Positions 43,629 through 53,140 of a stretch of DNA of 64,000 nucleotides are shown one piece after another. The notes below the pieces were generated by a model, which ran no database searches, had not been told where the DNA came from, and saw only the letters and a program-made list of their open reading frames with translations. Positions within the stretch are counted from its first letter, which is position 1, and each line of letters starts with the position of its first letter. The position numbers and the translations under genes were made by a program. This DNA comes from Methylocaldum sp. 14B. Its GTDB lineage: Bacteria; Pseudomonadota; Gammaproteobacteria; Methylococcales; Methylococcaceae. Where the stretch lies: assembly GCF_002005105.1 (NCBI RefSeq), contig NZ_MSCV01000022.1, positions 1 to 64,000 of the forward strand. The letters run 5' to 3'.

Positions 43629-43660
43629 CCGAGTTGTAATCTCCGAGACTGAAAAGCAAA

Positions 43661-44266
43661 ATGACTGAACCCGTTTTCACCAAGGTCTCTGCGCCCAACG
43701 CCGCGGCCGTGTGCCGTGATATCGACCTCGACGAAGCCGCACTCCGATTGCTGAATCCCGAAATGAGCCCGGCTGGCTTTTTACGCCTCCTTATGGAAAA
43801 CGCCTTGTATCCCGAGGCCGTTAAATTCCTCGCACGGGCGCTTCCGAAACGGGAGTCGACCTGGTGGGCCTGCCTATGCGCCCGCAGCGCTTTAGCCAAT
43901 GATCCTGCTTCGCCAGCGATAAAACCGCTCGAACTCGCCGAGCGCTGGGTTTACAAACCCAGCGAGGAACATCGGCGTTCGGCTTTTGCTGCGGCGGAGG
44001 CGCATCAGTTCCAAGGGGCGGGGAGCTGGGCGGCGGTGGCGGCGTTCTGGAGCGGGGGCAGCATGGCTCCACCGGATGCGCCGGCCGTTCCACCCGCGGA
44101 CAATCTTACCGGGAAAGCCGTTGCCGGAGCGGTCATGTTGGCTGCGGTTCAGAACGAGCCGGAAAAAGCGCCGGAAAAGTACCAACGCTTCTTGGCGCAG
44201 GGCATCGACATTGCCTGCGGCGGCAACGGCCGGTTGGCCTCCAAGCTTGCCGGTGCGAATGCGTAA
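43661..44266 (+). CDS. T6SS-associated hypothetical protein between vgrG and PAAR
   Basis: A 201-residue cytoplasmic protein. It has an alpha-helical N-terminal part with ESTWWACLCARSAL (about 68-81) and KPLELAERWVYKPSEEHRRS, and a C-terminal part with AAVAAFWSGGSMAPP and TGKAVAGAVMLAAVQ. I believe such proteins are grouped as DUF6931 and occur in T6SS clusters, but I am not sure of the number. The position suggests a chaperone or adaptor that loads cargo on the VgrG or PAAR spike. This is inference. Confidence 0.7.
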   Translation: MTEPVFTKVSAPNAAAVCRDIDLDEAALRLLNPEMSPAGFLRLLMENALYPEAVKFLARALPKRESTWWACLCARSALANDPASPAIKPLELAERWVYKPSEEHRRSAFAAAEAHQFQGAGSWAAVAAFWSGGSMAPPDAPAVPPADNLTGKAVAGAVMLAAVQNEPEKAPEKYQRFLAQGIDIACGGNGRLASKLAGANA

Positions 44267-44301
44267 TGGCGCGATCGAATGACTGATACAGTGAGGGCAA
44301 T

Positions 44302-44595
44302 ATGAGCAAACCCGCGGCCCGCCTCACCGATATGCATACCTGTCCCATGTTCGACGGCCCCAAACCCCATGTGGGAGGGCCGATCACGGCTCCCGGCGCG
44401 CCCACGGTGCTGATCGGTTCTTTGCCCGCCGCTCGGGTCGGCGATGTGGTAACCTGTGTCGGACCGCCGGATACCATTGCTCAGGGTTCGGCCACGGTGA
44501 TGATCGGCGGTCAGCCGGCGGCGCGCATGGGCGACATGACCGCCCACGGCGGTGTGATCGTCGTGGGCCAGCCGACTGTTCTCATCGGCGGATAA
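44302..44595 (+). CDS. PAAR-domain spike-tip protein
   Basis: A 97-residue stand-alone PAAR protein that sharpens the VgrG spike. Marks are PAARLTDMHTCPM at the start and the repeated PTVLIGSLPAARVGD, TVMIGGQPAARMGD and QPTVLIGG. No C-terminal toxin domain is fused. It is the last gene of the T6SS cluster. GTGAGGGCAAT precedes the ATG. Confidence 0.95.
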   Translation: MSKPAARLTDMHTCPMFDGPKPHVGGPITAPGAPTVLIGSLPAARVGDVVTCVGPPDTIAQGSATVMIGGQPAARMGDMTAHGGVIVVGQPTVLIGG

Positions 44596-44776
44596 ACGGA
44601 TCGACCGTCATTTAAGGAATGCACCGGAAACGCGACGCCTCTCCGGCGGAGCTTAAGGTATTATCCGGTGTGCGTTCGGACCTTTTGCGCCGCTCTCCGG
44701 AATCAGGGGGATTTTTAAGTAAGTAAACACATCATTTCAGATTTTTAAAAGCCATTCATTCCACGACTTTTCTCTC

Positions 44777-46063
44777 GTGTGTTCGTCTGTTGTTCCCGCC
44801 GCGCCGGCTGTCCCTGCCTTCGGCGATTTAGAAAACCTCTGCGCTTGCCACGAATGTGATCTTTTGCAACGCAAGGTCCCGCTTGCGCCGGGGCAAAGCG
44901 CCCGCTGCTGCCGCTGCGGAGCGCAGCTCTATCATGCGCCGAAAGACACCCTGAACCGGACATTGGCCTTTTCCCTTGCGGCATTCATTCTGTTTTCGGT
45001 CGCCAATCTGTTCCCTATTCTGGGGCTGAGCATCCAGGGCAAGCACACGGAGGCGACGCTTCTCGGTGCCGTGCTCGAGTTGCAGAAGCAGGGCATGGGA
45101 ATGATGGCCGGCCTGGTTCTGTTTACCACCATTGTGGTACCGGCCATGGAGCTTCTGGGACTGTTATATGTGCTGCTGCCGCTGAAGCTGAATAAGAAGC
45201 CGCCGGGTCAGGCCGCCGTGTTCAGATTGATTCAGGTGCTGCGGCCATGGGGCATGATCGAAGTCCTGATGCTGGGCATCCTGGTTTCCCTGGTCAAGCT
45301 CGCTCACATGGCGACTGTTCAGCCGGGCTGGTCGCTGTGGCTTTTCGGCGGTTTTATTTTCGTGATGGCGGCGACCGCTGCCTCGCTGGATAGCGAAGAG
45401 ATTTGGGCGCGGTTGGGGCGGCGCTGTCCCGTCGCCACTCAGCAAAACTCAGGGGCCGGCTATTTGACGTGCCATGCCTGCGGAATGCTTTCCTATGCCC
45501 CGGCCGGGAAGCACGAGCAGCACTGCCCTCGGTGCGGTAGCGTGCTGCACGTCCGCAAACCGAACAGCGTCGGTCGATGCTGGTCTCTCCTGATCGCCGC
45601 CATGATTTTATATGTTCCGGCCAATGTGTTGCCGGTCATGTCCACCTCTTCGATCGTCGGGGCTCAAGTCGACACCATCATGAGCGGGGTGATCTATCTG
45701 TGGGTATCGGGATCGTGGCCTTTGGCACTGCTGGTGTTCTTTGCCAGCGTTATGGTGCCGCTGCTGAAACTGATGGCTCTCACTCTACTCTTGGTGACGG
45801 TTCAGACCGGATCGCGCTGGCGGCCGCTGGACCGCACCCGGCTATATCGGCTGACCGAAAAGGTCGGCCGTTGGTCGATGGTGGATATTTTTGTCGTTAC
45901 CATGCTGGTGGCCCTGGTGGATGTGCGCCCTCTGGCGGCGGTCCAAGCCGGGCCCGGAGCCATTGCCTTCGGCGCCGTAGTGGTGCTCACCATGGTTGCC
46001 GCCATGAGCTTCGACCCGCGACTGATATGGGATTCCGTACAAGAAAATGTTCATTCGAGATAA
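44777..46063 (+). CDS. pqiA: Intermembrane transport protein PqiA
   Basis: A 428-residue inner-membrane protein, partner of the MCE protein PqiB in lipid transport across the envelope. It has the PqiA double structure: two zinc-ribbon pieces (CHECDLLQRKV with CCRCGAQLY near 24-56, and CHACGMLSYAP with CPRCGSVLH near 232-258), each followed by four membrane helices (PILGLSIQGKHTEATLLGA; PVMSTSSIVGAQVDTIMSG). Start is GTG 44777, poorly supported by a ribosome site. It overlaps pqiB by 17 bp. Confidence 0.93.
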   Translation: MCSSVVPAAPAVPAFGDLENLCACHECDLLQRKVPLAPGQSARCCRCGAQLYHAPKDTLNRTLAFSLAAFILFSVANLFPILGLSIQGKHTEATLLGAVLELQKQGMGMMAGLVLFTTIVVPAMELLGLLYVLLPLKLNKKPPGQAAVFRLIQVLRPWGMIEVLMLGILVSLVKLAHMATVQPGWSLWLFGGFIFVMAATAASLDSEEIWARLGRRCPVATQQNSGAGYLTCHACGMLSYAPAGKHEQHCPRCGSVLHVRKPNSVGRCWSLLIAAMILYVPANVLPVMSTSSIVGAQVDTIMSGVIYLWVSGSWPLALLVFFASVMVPLLKLMALTLLLVTVQTGSRWRPLDRTRLYRLTEKVGRWSMVDIFVVTMLVALVDVRPLAAVQAGPGAIAFGAVVVLTMVAAMSFDPRLIWDSVQENVHSR

Positions 46064-47702
46064 CGATTCAAATTCCGCTTCGAAGACCGACAAGGGCGAT
46101 GCGTTGCCGACGGCGGTCGCAGCGCCGCCGAGCCGGTTCGCCTTTTCCGTCGTTTGGGTCATACCGCTGGTTGCGGCGCTGATCGGTGCCTGGCTGGCCT
46201 GGAAAGCGATCTCGGAACGAGGCCCTGTGATCACCCTTATTTTCATGAGTGCCGAGGGTTTGGAGCCGGGCAAAACGCCTATCAAGTATCGGGACGTAGA
46301 GGTGGGCAAAGTCGCCGATGTCGCCCTGAGCGAAGATCGGACCAGCGTCATCGTCACCGCTCAAATGCGTGACGGAACCGAGGATTGGCTGGTGAAAGAC
46401 ACCCGTTTCTGGATCGTGCGTCCGCGCGTGGTCGCCGGGAACATTTCGGGTTTGAGTACTTTGCTTTCCGGCTCTTATATCGGCTTGGACGTGGGGAGTT
46501 CGACGGAGCGGAAATACAAATTCCGCGGTCTGGACGTCCCGCCCATTCTAACATCGGATCTGCAGGGCCGGCGCTTCGCTCTCAAGGGCGAGGATCTGGG
46601 CTCTTTGGATGTAGGATCTCCTATCTATTTCCGGCACATTGCGGTTGGCAAGGTGCTGGGCTTCGAAATGGATCCTGCGGGGACCGGTGTAACCATACAA
46701 GTTTTCGTGGAAACGCCCTATGACCGGTTCGTGACCGCCGACACCCGTTTTTGGCACGCCAGCGGTCTCGACTTAACACTCGATGCCAATGGCGTCAAGA
46801 TCGACACGGAGTCGCTGATGAGCATCATGCTCGGCGGAATCGCTTTCGCCATGCCGGCCGGCGACGGAAAAGTCGAGCCTGCGGTGGAAAACACGGCGTT
46901 TACCCTTTACGCCAATCGGTCCGCGGCCTTCGCGCCACCCAAAACCGAACGGCGCGCGATGGTTTTGTATTTCGACGAAACGATACGAGGGCTTTCGGTC
47001 GGTGCGCCGCTCGATTTTAGAGGCTTGCCTGCCGGAGAGGTCACCGGCATCCGGGGCGAGTGGGATACGCAGAACCACCGTTTCCGTATTGCGGTTGATA
47101 TCGGCCTGAGTTGGGGTGGGATGATACGCAATCAAAAACGCGAACTTATCACCACGACCCGCGAGGCCGTGGAGAGACAGTTGAGCCGAATGGTGGAGAA
47201 AGGGCTTCGTGCGCAATTGCGCACGGGCAACCTAATCTCGGGGCAACTCTATGTCGCTCTCGACTTCTTCCCGTCTGCGCCGTCGGCACATTTGGACTGG
47301 ACGCGGGACCCGCCTGAGTTTCCGACCATGCCGGGCACTTTGCAATCGCTCTCGGACAGCGCGGAACATATCGTGAAAAAACTGGACAAATTACCGCTCG
47401 ACGAGATCGCCGCGGACCTGCGGAAAACCATGGCATCGTTGAATCAGACACTTAAGAGCGTGGAGCGGCTGACCTCCAATTTGGATCGCGAGCTGATGCC
47501 GGAGATGAAGACCACGATTATCGACGCTAGACGGACCCTGACCGAAGCCCAGAAGACGCTTGCCACCGACGGACCGCTCCAGCACGATGCGCGCGACGCG
47601 CTGAACGAGGTTTCCCGGGCAGCTCAATCGTTACGCGTGATGTTGGATTATCTGGAGCGCCATCCGGAATCGCTTCTTATGGGTAAAGAGAAACAGCCAT
47701 GA
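46047..47702 (+). CDS. pqiB: Intermembrane transport MCE protein PqiB
   Basis: A 551-residue protein with one N-terminal helix (VVWVIPLVAALIGAWLAWKA) and three MCE domains, at about 55-140, 170-260 and 290-390. Typical starts of these are ITLIFMSAEGLEPGKTPIKY, GSPIYFRHIAVGKVLGF and GAPLDFRGLPAGEVTGI. A C-terminal helical needle follows, with KKLDKLPLDEIAADLRKTM. PqiB forms a hexameric tube across the periplasm. It overlaps pqiC by 4 bp. Confidence 0.95.
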   Translation: MFIRDNDSNSASKTDKGDALPTAVAAPPSRFAFSVVWVIPLVAALIGAWLAWKAISERGPVITLIFMSAEGLEPGKTPIKYRDVEVGKVADVALSEDRTSVIVTAQMRDGTEDWLVKDTRFWIVRPRVVAGNISGLSTLLSGSYIGLDVGSSTERKYKFRGLDVPPILTSDLQGRRFALKGEDLGSLDVGSPIYFRHIAVGKVLGFEMDPAGTGVTIQVFVETPYDRFVTADTRFWHASGLDLTLDANGVKIDTESLMSIMLGGIAFAMPAGDGKVEPAVENTAFTLYANRSAAFAPPKTERRAMVLYFDETIRGLSVGAPLDFRGLPAGEVTGIRGEWDTQNHRFRIAVDIGLSWGGMIRNQKRELITTTREAVERQLSRMVEKGLRAQLRTGNLISGQLYVALDFFPSAPSAHLDWTRDPPEFPTMPGTLQSLSDSAEHIVKKLDKLPLDEIAADLRKTMASLNQTLKSVERLTSNLDRELMPEMKTTIIDARRTLTEAQKTLATDGPLQHDARDALNEVSRAAQSLRVMLDYLERHPESLLMGKEKQP

Positions 47703-48280
47703 TCCGTTTTCTGTGGATGACGATATTCGTTAGTCTTTTCGCCGGGTGTGGCGGTTCCGCGCCGGCACGTTTCTATACGCTGATGCCGGCGAACGACCCG
47801 GTGGCCGCACGGGGCACTCTGAGCGATAGCGCGAAAATAATCGTGGTGGGGCCGGTGACGATTCCCGCCGCTTTGGATCAGCCCCAGCTAGTCGTTACCA
47901 AGGGCGAACATGAAGTCGAGGTTCTGGAGCAGCATCGCTGGGCAGCGCCGTTGAAGGACGAAATCACGAGCGCACTGGCCGCTCGCCTTTCCCGTCTGGT
48001 TGGCGATGCGACGGTAACCGCCTACGCCCAATCGACGTCTCTTGATCCGAATGTGCGGATTCTCATAGATATTTCCCGATTTGAACTTCGCCCGAAAGAT
48101 AGAGCCGTTTTCGAAGCGCTGTGGACGATCAAAATGAATGACGAAACGGCGGTCCGCCGCGGACATACCAACGTGGCCATCCCTGCCGCGAATAGCAGTT
48201 ACGTAGGGTTGGCAACCGCGCAAAGCCGGGCGCTCGACGCCTTGGCGCAGGACCTCGCCGCCGCGTTGCGAACTCGGTGA
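47699..48280 (+). CDS. pqiC: Outer-membrane lipoprotein PqiC
   Basis: A 193-residue lipoprotein with signal MTIFVSLFAGCGG and the family mark ARFYTLMP just after it, then GPVTIPAALDQPQLV. It belongs to the PqiC/YmbA group, which docks the PqiB tube at the outer membrane. A full pqiABC operon is thus present directly after the T6SS, with 181 bp between PAAR and pqiA. Confidence 0.92.
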   Translation: MIRFLWMTIFVSLFAGCGGSAPARFYTLMPANDPVAARGTLSDSAKIIVVGPVTIPAALDQPQLVVTKGEHEVEVLEQHRWAAPLKDEITSALAARLSRLVGDATVTAYAQSTSLDPNVRILIDISRFELRPKDRAVFEALWTIKMNDETAVRRGHTNVAIPAANSSYVGLATAQSRALDALAQDLAAALRTR

Positions 48281-48397
48281 CTCGATGCCCGATGTTCGTA
48301 AGCTGAAGAAATTACCCGAGGGATAGACGGGACCGGTTGGCTGAGGCTGCCGACCGATTCCGTTGAACCGGCCGGCGCTCGAAGTCGATTGTGCTGA

Positions 48398-48730
48398 TTA
48401 GCTACGGCGGTCGTTATAACTCCCGTTACGCCTTGCTGCGGTAACGAAAGGGTTGGAGCTGCCGTTGCGCTCACCTCTGTCTTGGGGAGGACGGGCTTCG
48501 TTTACCGTTAGGCTGCGGCCGCTTACCTCCTTACCGTTCAAGGCCGCAATCGCGGCCTGAGCTTCCTGAGCGCTGCCCATTTCCACGAATCCGAAACCCT
48601 TGGAGCGCCCTGTTTCCCGATCCATAATCACATGGGCCGAGTATACCGTACCATGTGGCGCAAAAAGCTGGTGCAGATCATCGTTTCCAAGGCCGTAATT
48701 CAGATTTCCGACATACAATTTCCTGTTCAC
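48398..48730 (-). CDS. RRM-domain RNA-binding protein
   Basis: A 110-residue single-RRM protein. RNP2 is KLYVGNL (residues 4-10) and RNP1 is KGFGFVEM. A short flexible tail with Gly, Asn and Arg follows. I chose GTG 48730 because GAGGAG lies 8 bp upstream and because homologues begin right before RNP2; a longer frame starts at 48763. Such proteins are often cold-induced. The gene faces pqiC, with 117 bp between the stops. Confidence 0.92.
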   Translation of the reverse strand: MNRKLYVGNLNYGLGNDDLHQLFAPHGTVYSAHVIMDRETGRSKGFGFVEMGSAQEAQAAIAALNGKEVSGRSLTVNEARPPQDRGERNGSSNPFVTAARRNGSYNDRRS

Positions 48731-49027
48731 TAGATAACTCCTCAATACCCACTCAAATAACATGTGCGCCGAAGGTCAAAACATATATCCATCAATAACG
48801 GCTTCAGCTCCGCTCCTTGGTACGATAAATAAACTATCTTTCCGCACCTAATTCCATAAGTAATCGCCCGTAGGTAACTATATTCCCGTATAGCATTACG
48901 GCAGTCGCACTCTTCGGGGTATATCTGTGTCGCGACATCCGTAACGCTAATTTAACGAAAACGCAATAAATTTGGTTGACTCTCGAATACTTTCGGATCG
49001 TTCGTTGTCGTAAATCGACACCGCTTC

Positions 49028-49522
49028 TCAAGTAATATCGAGCCGGGTTTCTTGTTCAAGATGAGCGCCCTTAACCGCCTGTCCGGACAAGATCACTTGT
49101 TTGATTCCGTTTTTGTCAATATGAACCACGCTTTCCTCGCGTTTAAATGTCTCGGGGATAGCCGACTCATCATCGAGAATTACTTTCGGCGGATTTTGTT
49201 TGACTTTGATAATGAATTGAGGACTCCTGATTTCGCGTATATTGATACGTTCCATCTGAATCTTGAGATATTGCCTTAAACCGGCCGCACGAGTTTCCAA
49301 GGCTCTGCGTCGCCGGTTCATCCGCTCTTCGGCCTGACGAATCAGTTCGGCTTCGCCCTCCATGTGCAGGAGGGCGGCAGCGATGTTCCATGCTTTAAGC
49401 GAGATCTCGCCCGTAAGTGCTTCCAATGTGTCGTTGATCACATCCGGAGGCAAATCCAGATCCGTAAGGTTATTCAAGGCTTCCTGGTATTGCTCGGCAA
49501 TCTCATAAAGCTTTGTTTCCAC
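49028..49522 (-). CDS. Siphovirus Gp157-family protein
   Basis: A 164-residue phage-type protein. It is helical at the start (LYEIAEQYQEALNNLTDL), has a central coiled segment with RMNRRRRALETRAAGLRQYL, and the conserved FIIKVKQNPPKVILDDESAIP followed by PETFKREE. Gp157 family members accompany recombination genes in phages and have been linked to phage resistance in Streptococcus. It follows the annealing-like gene by 5 bp on the same strand. Confidence 0.85.
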   Translation of the reverse strand: METKLYEIAEQYQEALNNLTDLDLPPDVINDTLEALTGEISLKAWNIAAALLHMEGEAELIRQAEERMNRRRRALETRAAGLRQYLKIQMERINIREIRSPQFIIKVKQNPPKVILDDESAIPETFKREESVVHIDKNGIKQVILSGQAVKGAHLEQETRLDIT

Positions 49523-49527
49523 GCCGC

Positions 49528-50541
49528 TTACCCCTTCTCAGTCGCGTCCGGTTTAGCCCAGTCTTCCAATTTCTGAACGAGCCTATCGTAGACTTCAGGC
49601 GTCAACTCTTCGAACGCGTTCAACTTGTTCTTGCTCGCGGCTTTGACCCAACGCAGCACGCGCTCGCGGTCCAAGCCGAGTTCCTTGATCCGTGTCTCCA
49701 ATTGCTCGATCTGTGTGAGGGAAAGGCTGCAGAATCTGTAGCCCCGGCCGCCAACTTCCGAAGACGGTGTCGATTCGGCCGGAATCCGATCGTTGGCATC
49801 GCCTTCGCCCTCGGTGAATTTGCCGGTAGTAACAGCGGCTTGTGGCTTCGAGGCCGGCCCTAGCTGCATGTCCTCAAGGTCTTGCGTAAACACTTCGCTT
49901 AAGCCCGCCATCCGCAGAGTCGCATCGATATGCGCCGACTTTCCCGCCATCTTGAGGGCTTTATTCAGGTCCCCATTGTCCTGCTGCACGCTGCGTGCTC
50001 CAATGCCTTCCGCGACCGTCCGTTCCTGACTGTCTCGCAGTTCGCAGCGGAGAATGATCGTACCGAGACGCTGTCCCGACAGGGCGGCCTGCTCATAGGC
50101 GGTGAGATTGGGATAATGCACCGTCACTCCGAGCATCCCGCAAATTTTTTCGGCACCCGGCTTGAATAGACTCGGCTTGCTCCAGTGGCTGTTGATCGGG
50201 CACGACTCCGCTTCGCCGCGCCTGGCAAAGGCGCATCTTTCCCGATTGAAGAGGTGAATGCGGCCGTAGTCCGTGCCTTCCACCAAGGCTTCCCTTATCC
50301 AATTGAGTATCGCCGCACGATTATGCTTGCGCCGCGCCAGTCCCGCTTCGAATACATCATTCGGCAAATCCAGAGGGGAAACGCTCGGTAGTTCGGCCTT
50401 TGCCGTTTTCCTCGCGACTTTTCGCGCTGTCGGCTTTTCGGGGCTCGCCACGGGCTGTTCTTCGTGTTCGAGATAGGCCGTGGACGGAATCGAAGCCGCT
50501 GGGGCGTCTACGGTGTCTTCGCGTTCTTTTTCGTGATTCAT
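49528..50541 (-). CDS. Phage-type recombination/annealing-like protein
   Basis: A 337-residue protein. The core has FKPGAEKICGMLGVTVHYP, LRCELRDSQERTVAEGIGAR and LNKALKMAGKSAHIDATLR, then GLSEVFTQDLEDM. This order resembles single-strand annealing proteins of phages, but I cannot name the family with certainty. The C-terminal 90 residues form a separate helical domain. I chose ATG 50541, with GGAG about 11 bp upstream; a longer start at 50565 is possible. With the Gp157 gene it forms a two-gene phage remnant; no integrase or structural phage gene is near. Confidence 0.6.
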   Translation of the reverse strand: MNHEKEREDTVDAPAASIPSTAYLEHEEQPVASPEKPTARKVARKTAKAELPSVSPLDLPNDVFEAGLARRKHNRAAILNWIREALVEGTDYGRIHLFNRERCAFARRGEAESCPINSHWSKPSLFKPGAEKICGMLGVTVHYPNLTAYEQAALSGQRLGTIILRCELRDSQERTVAEGIGARSVQQDNGDLNKALKMAGKSAHIDATLRMAGLSEVFTQDLEDMQLGPASKPQAAVTTGKFTEGEGDANDRIPAESTPSSEVGGRGYRFCSLSLTQIEQLETRIKELGLDRERVLRWVKAASKNKLNAFEELTPEVYDRLVQKLEDWAKPDATEKG

Positions 50542-51123
50542 AACTTGGTTACTCCTGCCGTACACATCACCTTTAATGCATTTCCCTGGGGCAAGGCTTG
50601 CTTGCGGGGTGCTATGGCGTTGTACCGCTCGTCTGGGAAGTAGAAAAAAGCTGCCGGAATATCCGGATCGAAGAGTGGTTATTTAAGGCGCCTCAGGTTA
50701 CTGCCGACGCATCACAGCGCTGTCCTATGGTGGGGGTGGAAGATTGGCACTGGGGAATCGCTCCAAAAACACTTACAGTGACAATTTGCGGCCGAGATTT
50801 AGCGGGAAGCGACGTTGAGCCTGGCGCAAGACAATAGGTCAGGACCGAAGGCTAAGACTTGATTCCGGCTTGATTTAGGCAAAGTTATGCTCTTTAGATG
50901 CTGTGAATAAATAACCGGTTTTCCATGTAACATTAAACAAAATCCGGCGGCGAAAGTTCCCTCAAGAATTAAAGAAAAATGTGATAATACAAAGAGTTGT
51001 CTTGGCTATGGCGGGGCAGCCAAGGGCTCGTTCGGATCTAAAGGACGTTGCGTTGGATTGACCTCGGAAAATACTTCGCTTGTCGGTCTATAGGTCGATT
51101 GCCTAAACGCATTGTGATCGATC
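50542..51123. other. Gene-free region between the phage remnant and the hydrolase gene
   Basis: About 580 bp without a convincing gene on either strand. A small hairpin (CTTGGCT and AGCCAAG, 51001-51024) is the only structure noted. The AT-rich part around 50880-51000 is the likely promoter zone for the gene at 51124. Confidence 0.5.
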
Positions 51124-52464
51124 ATGAGGTTGAGGAACCTTCGTATCTCGAGTCACCATTTCTTTGGCCGGGGTGGTTTCGTTCTTGGTTTGATGTTGCT
51201 AGCGCCTTTGTGGAGTGGAGGAGGAATGGCGGGAGCGCTCGAAGACTATGTTAATGCGCCGGACACCGCGTACCATTGGCGGTATGAGTCGGAAGCCCAA
51301 GAACCGTGGGGAACGCTGATCCGTTTGGAGTTGATATCCCAGAAGTGGCGTGGCGAAACGTGGAGCCACGGTCTTGTGATCGTCCGGCCGCTCGAGCTGC
51401 GTAATCCCAAGACTGCCTTTCTTCTGATAACCCACGATGGTGCCGCCAGCATCGATCTGTTGAAGACGGTGGCGGAACGAGCCGGAGCCATTGCGGCTGC
51501 GATTACCGGCGTTCCCAATCAACCATTGTATGGGCGTAGCGAAGATGCGCTTGTCGCTTATACGTTCGATCGGTATGCGGAAACGAACGACAAGACCTGG
51601 CCGTTGCTTTTCCCTATGGTGAAAAGCGCGGTGCGGGGCATGGATGCGGTTCAGGAGTTTGTGGGGCGGACATTGAGTGTCGGCATCGAGAAGTTTCTGG
51701 TCGCCGGTGCCTCCAAACGAGGTTGGACGGCCTGGTTGACGGCAGCCGTCGATGGGCGGGTCAAAGCCATCGCGCCCATGGTGTTCGACATGTTGAACAT
51801 CAAGACGCAACTGCAATGGACCGAGAAAGTCTATGGCCGGCAAAGCGAGTATATCCACGATTACACCGATCTGGGGCTGCATCGGGCCCTGGACGACAGT
51901 CCTCTGCAGCGGTTGCGCGTGTGGGTGGACCCCTACGCTTATCGCGAACGTTACAGAATGCCGAAGTTGCTGTTGCTAGGGACTAACGATCCTTATTGGA
52001 CAGTCGACTCGCTGCGTCATTACTGGCATGACCTGCCCGAGCCCAAACTGCTGTTCCAGGCGCCGAATGCGGGTCACGGTGCGGGTAGTACTCTGGAAGC
52101 CAGGCAGACGCTTGCAAGCTTTTTTGAAATGGTCGCCGACAATCATCCGCTGCCCAGGCTGGCATGGACGCATACGCAACGGGGGGATGATACCGAGATG
52201 ATACAGGTCAAGACCAACGCGAAACCGACCGCGATACGTCTTTGGACCGCCGAGTCCTCGGATCGCGACTTTCGTAACGATGCTTGGTCGAGTCGTAGCC
52301 TGGCGCTCAATCCGGAGCGGAATGGCGCCGCCATTCTCGTGCGTGCGCCCTGTGACAAATATCGTGCGTATCTGGTCGAAGTGGAGTTGCGCTCTCCGAG
52401 CGGCCACCCTTATCAACTATCGACCGAAGTCCGGGTTCTTCCCGATCTTGCCCGCATCGAATAA
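51124..52464 (+). CDS. PhoPQ-activated pathogenicity-related family hydrolase
   Basis: A 446-residue exported protein of the PqaA-type alpha/beta-hydrolase family. A signal peptide is seen at about 15-38 (GFVLGLMLLAPLWSGG). Marks are TAYHWRYE, the nucleophile region VAGASKRGWTAWLTAAVD, GTNDPYWTVDSLRHYW and APNAGHG with the likely catalytic Ser, Asp and His. A C-terminal beta domain follows. In Salmonella the homologue is PhoP-regulated; no PhoP site was identified here. Confidence 0.9.
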   Translation: MRLRNLRISSHHFFGRGGFVLGLMLLAPLWSGGGMAGALEDYVNAPDTAYHWRYESEAQEPWGTLIRLELISQKWRGETWSHGLVIVRPLELRNPKTAFLLITHDGAASIDLLKTVAERAGAIAAAITGVPNQPLYGRSEDALVAYTFDRYAETNDKTWPLLFPMVKSAVRGMDAVQEFVGRTLSVGIEKFLVAGASKRGWTAWLTAAVDGRVKAIAPMVFDMLNIKTQLQWTEKVYGRQSEYIHDYTDLGLHRALDDSPLQRLRVWVDPYAYRERYRMPKLLLLGTNDPYWTVDSLRHYWHDLPEPKLLFQAPNAGHGAGSTLEARQTLASFFEMVADNHPLPRLAWTHTQRGDDTEMIQVKTNAKPTAIRLWTAESSDRDFRNDAWSSRSLALNPERNGAAILVRAPCDKYRAYLVEVELRSPSGHPYQLSTEVRVLPDLARIE

Positions 52465-52690
52465 AACGGTTTCGGATGGCAGCTCAGCGTATCGGGTGTC
52501 ATGTCGGAGCGAGAAATTGTCGTCAGATCCCGACGTCCAGGAGCGAGATTGCTCTTTTGGCTCCAATTTATTGATGACTACTGTATTGGAATTGAGCGAG
52601 TTGGATCCGCTATCACGATAGGCGGGAATCCTGGCCTTGCCTTTGCATAAAATACGCGGCGTTTTGCAATCAAGGGGGGAGTTCCAATCC

Positions 52691-52969
52691 ATGCGCATTT
52701 TGATGTTGAAGCCGATCCTGGCCGTATTGCTTATCGTGTTTAGCGGATCTTCCGTGGCTTCGGGAAAACATGCCCACAAACATAAACATCATAAGCACCG
52801 CCACCACAAAACTGTTCATGTCCACGAGCATCACCACCACTATTACGACGACAGGCATCGGTATGTTCCGATAGAGCGACCGGGCTTGCCACGGCTACCG
52901 GAGCTGCCTCGCCTTTCTGATTTGCCGGCGCCTCCGCTGCCGAGATTGCCGCCTTTGCCGGGCAGGTAG
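52691..52969 (+). CDS. Histidine-rich exported small protein
   Basis: A 92-residue protein with a signal peptide (MLKPILAVLLIVFSGSSVAS). A strongly His-rich stretch follows (HAHKHKHHKHRHHKTVHVHE and HHHHYYDD), then a proline-leucine tail with the repeated unit LPRLP. The His cluster should bind zinc or nickel in the periplasm. I chose ATG 52691, with GGGGGAG upstream. It precedes zur and a ZnuD-like receptor, so a role as periplasmic zinc store is plausible. Confidence 0.7.
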   Translation: MRILMLKPILAVLLIVFSGSSVASGKHAHKHKHHKHRHHKTVHVHEHHHHYYDDRHRYVPIERPGLPRLPELPRLSDLPAPPLPRLPPLPGR

Positions 52970-53092
52970 AATCGCTTGGTGCCTGCCCTCGAGTAATGGT
53001 CTGGATCGGCTTGATCGTTATCTCGCGGAGAACGCACTCCGCTCGAATACAGGATCGACCTCGTTCCAAGACATTTGGCTTGTCGCCACTGT

Positions 53093-53116
53093 AGAGATGT
53101 TATAAAGTAACATAAA
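53093..53116. promoter_or_regulatory. Zur-box-like palindrome before zur
   Basis: ATGTTA (53097-53102) and TAACAT (53108-53113) form a perfect inverted repeat with 5 bp between. It agrees with the known gammaproteobacterial Zur operator core (TGTTATANNNTAACA). It is 28 bp upstream of the zur start, so autoregulation is likely. Confidence 0.75.
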
Positions 53117-53140
53117 AACGCAGCGCTTGAGGTCCAAGCA

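Noticed and set aside
50598-50837. Possible 79-residue plus-strand gene
   Set aside because: No ribosome site, no recognisable pattern, and no neighbour that suggests function.
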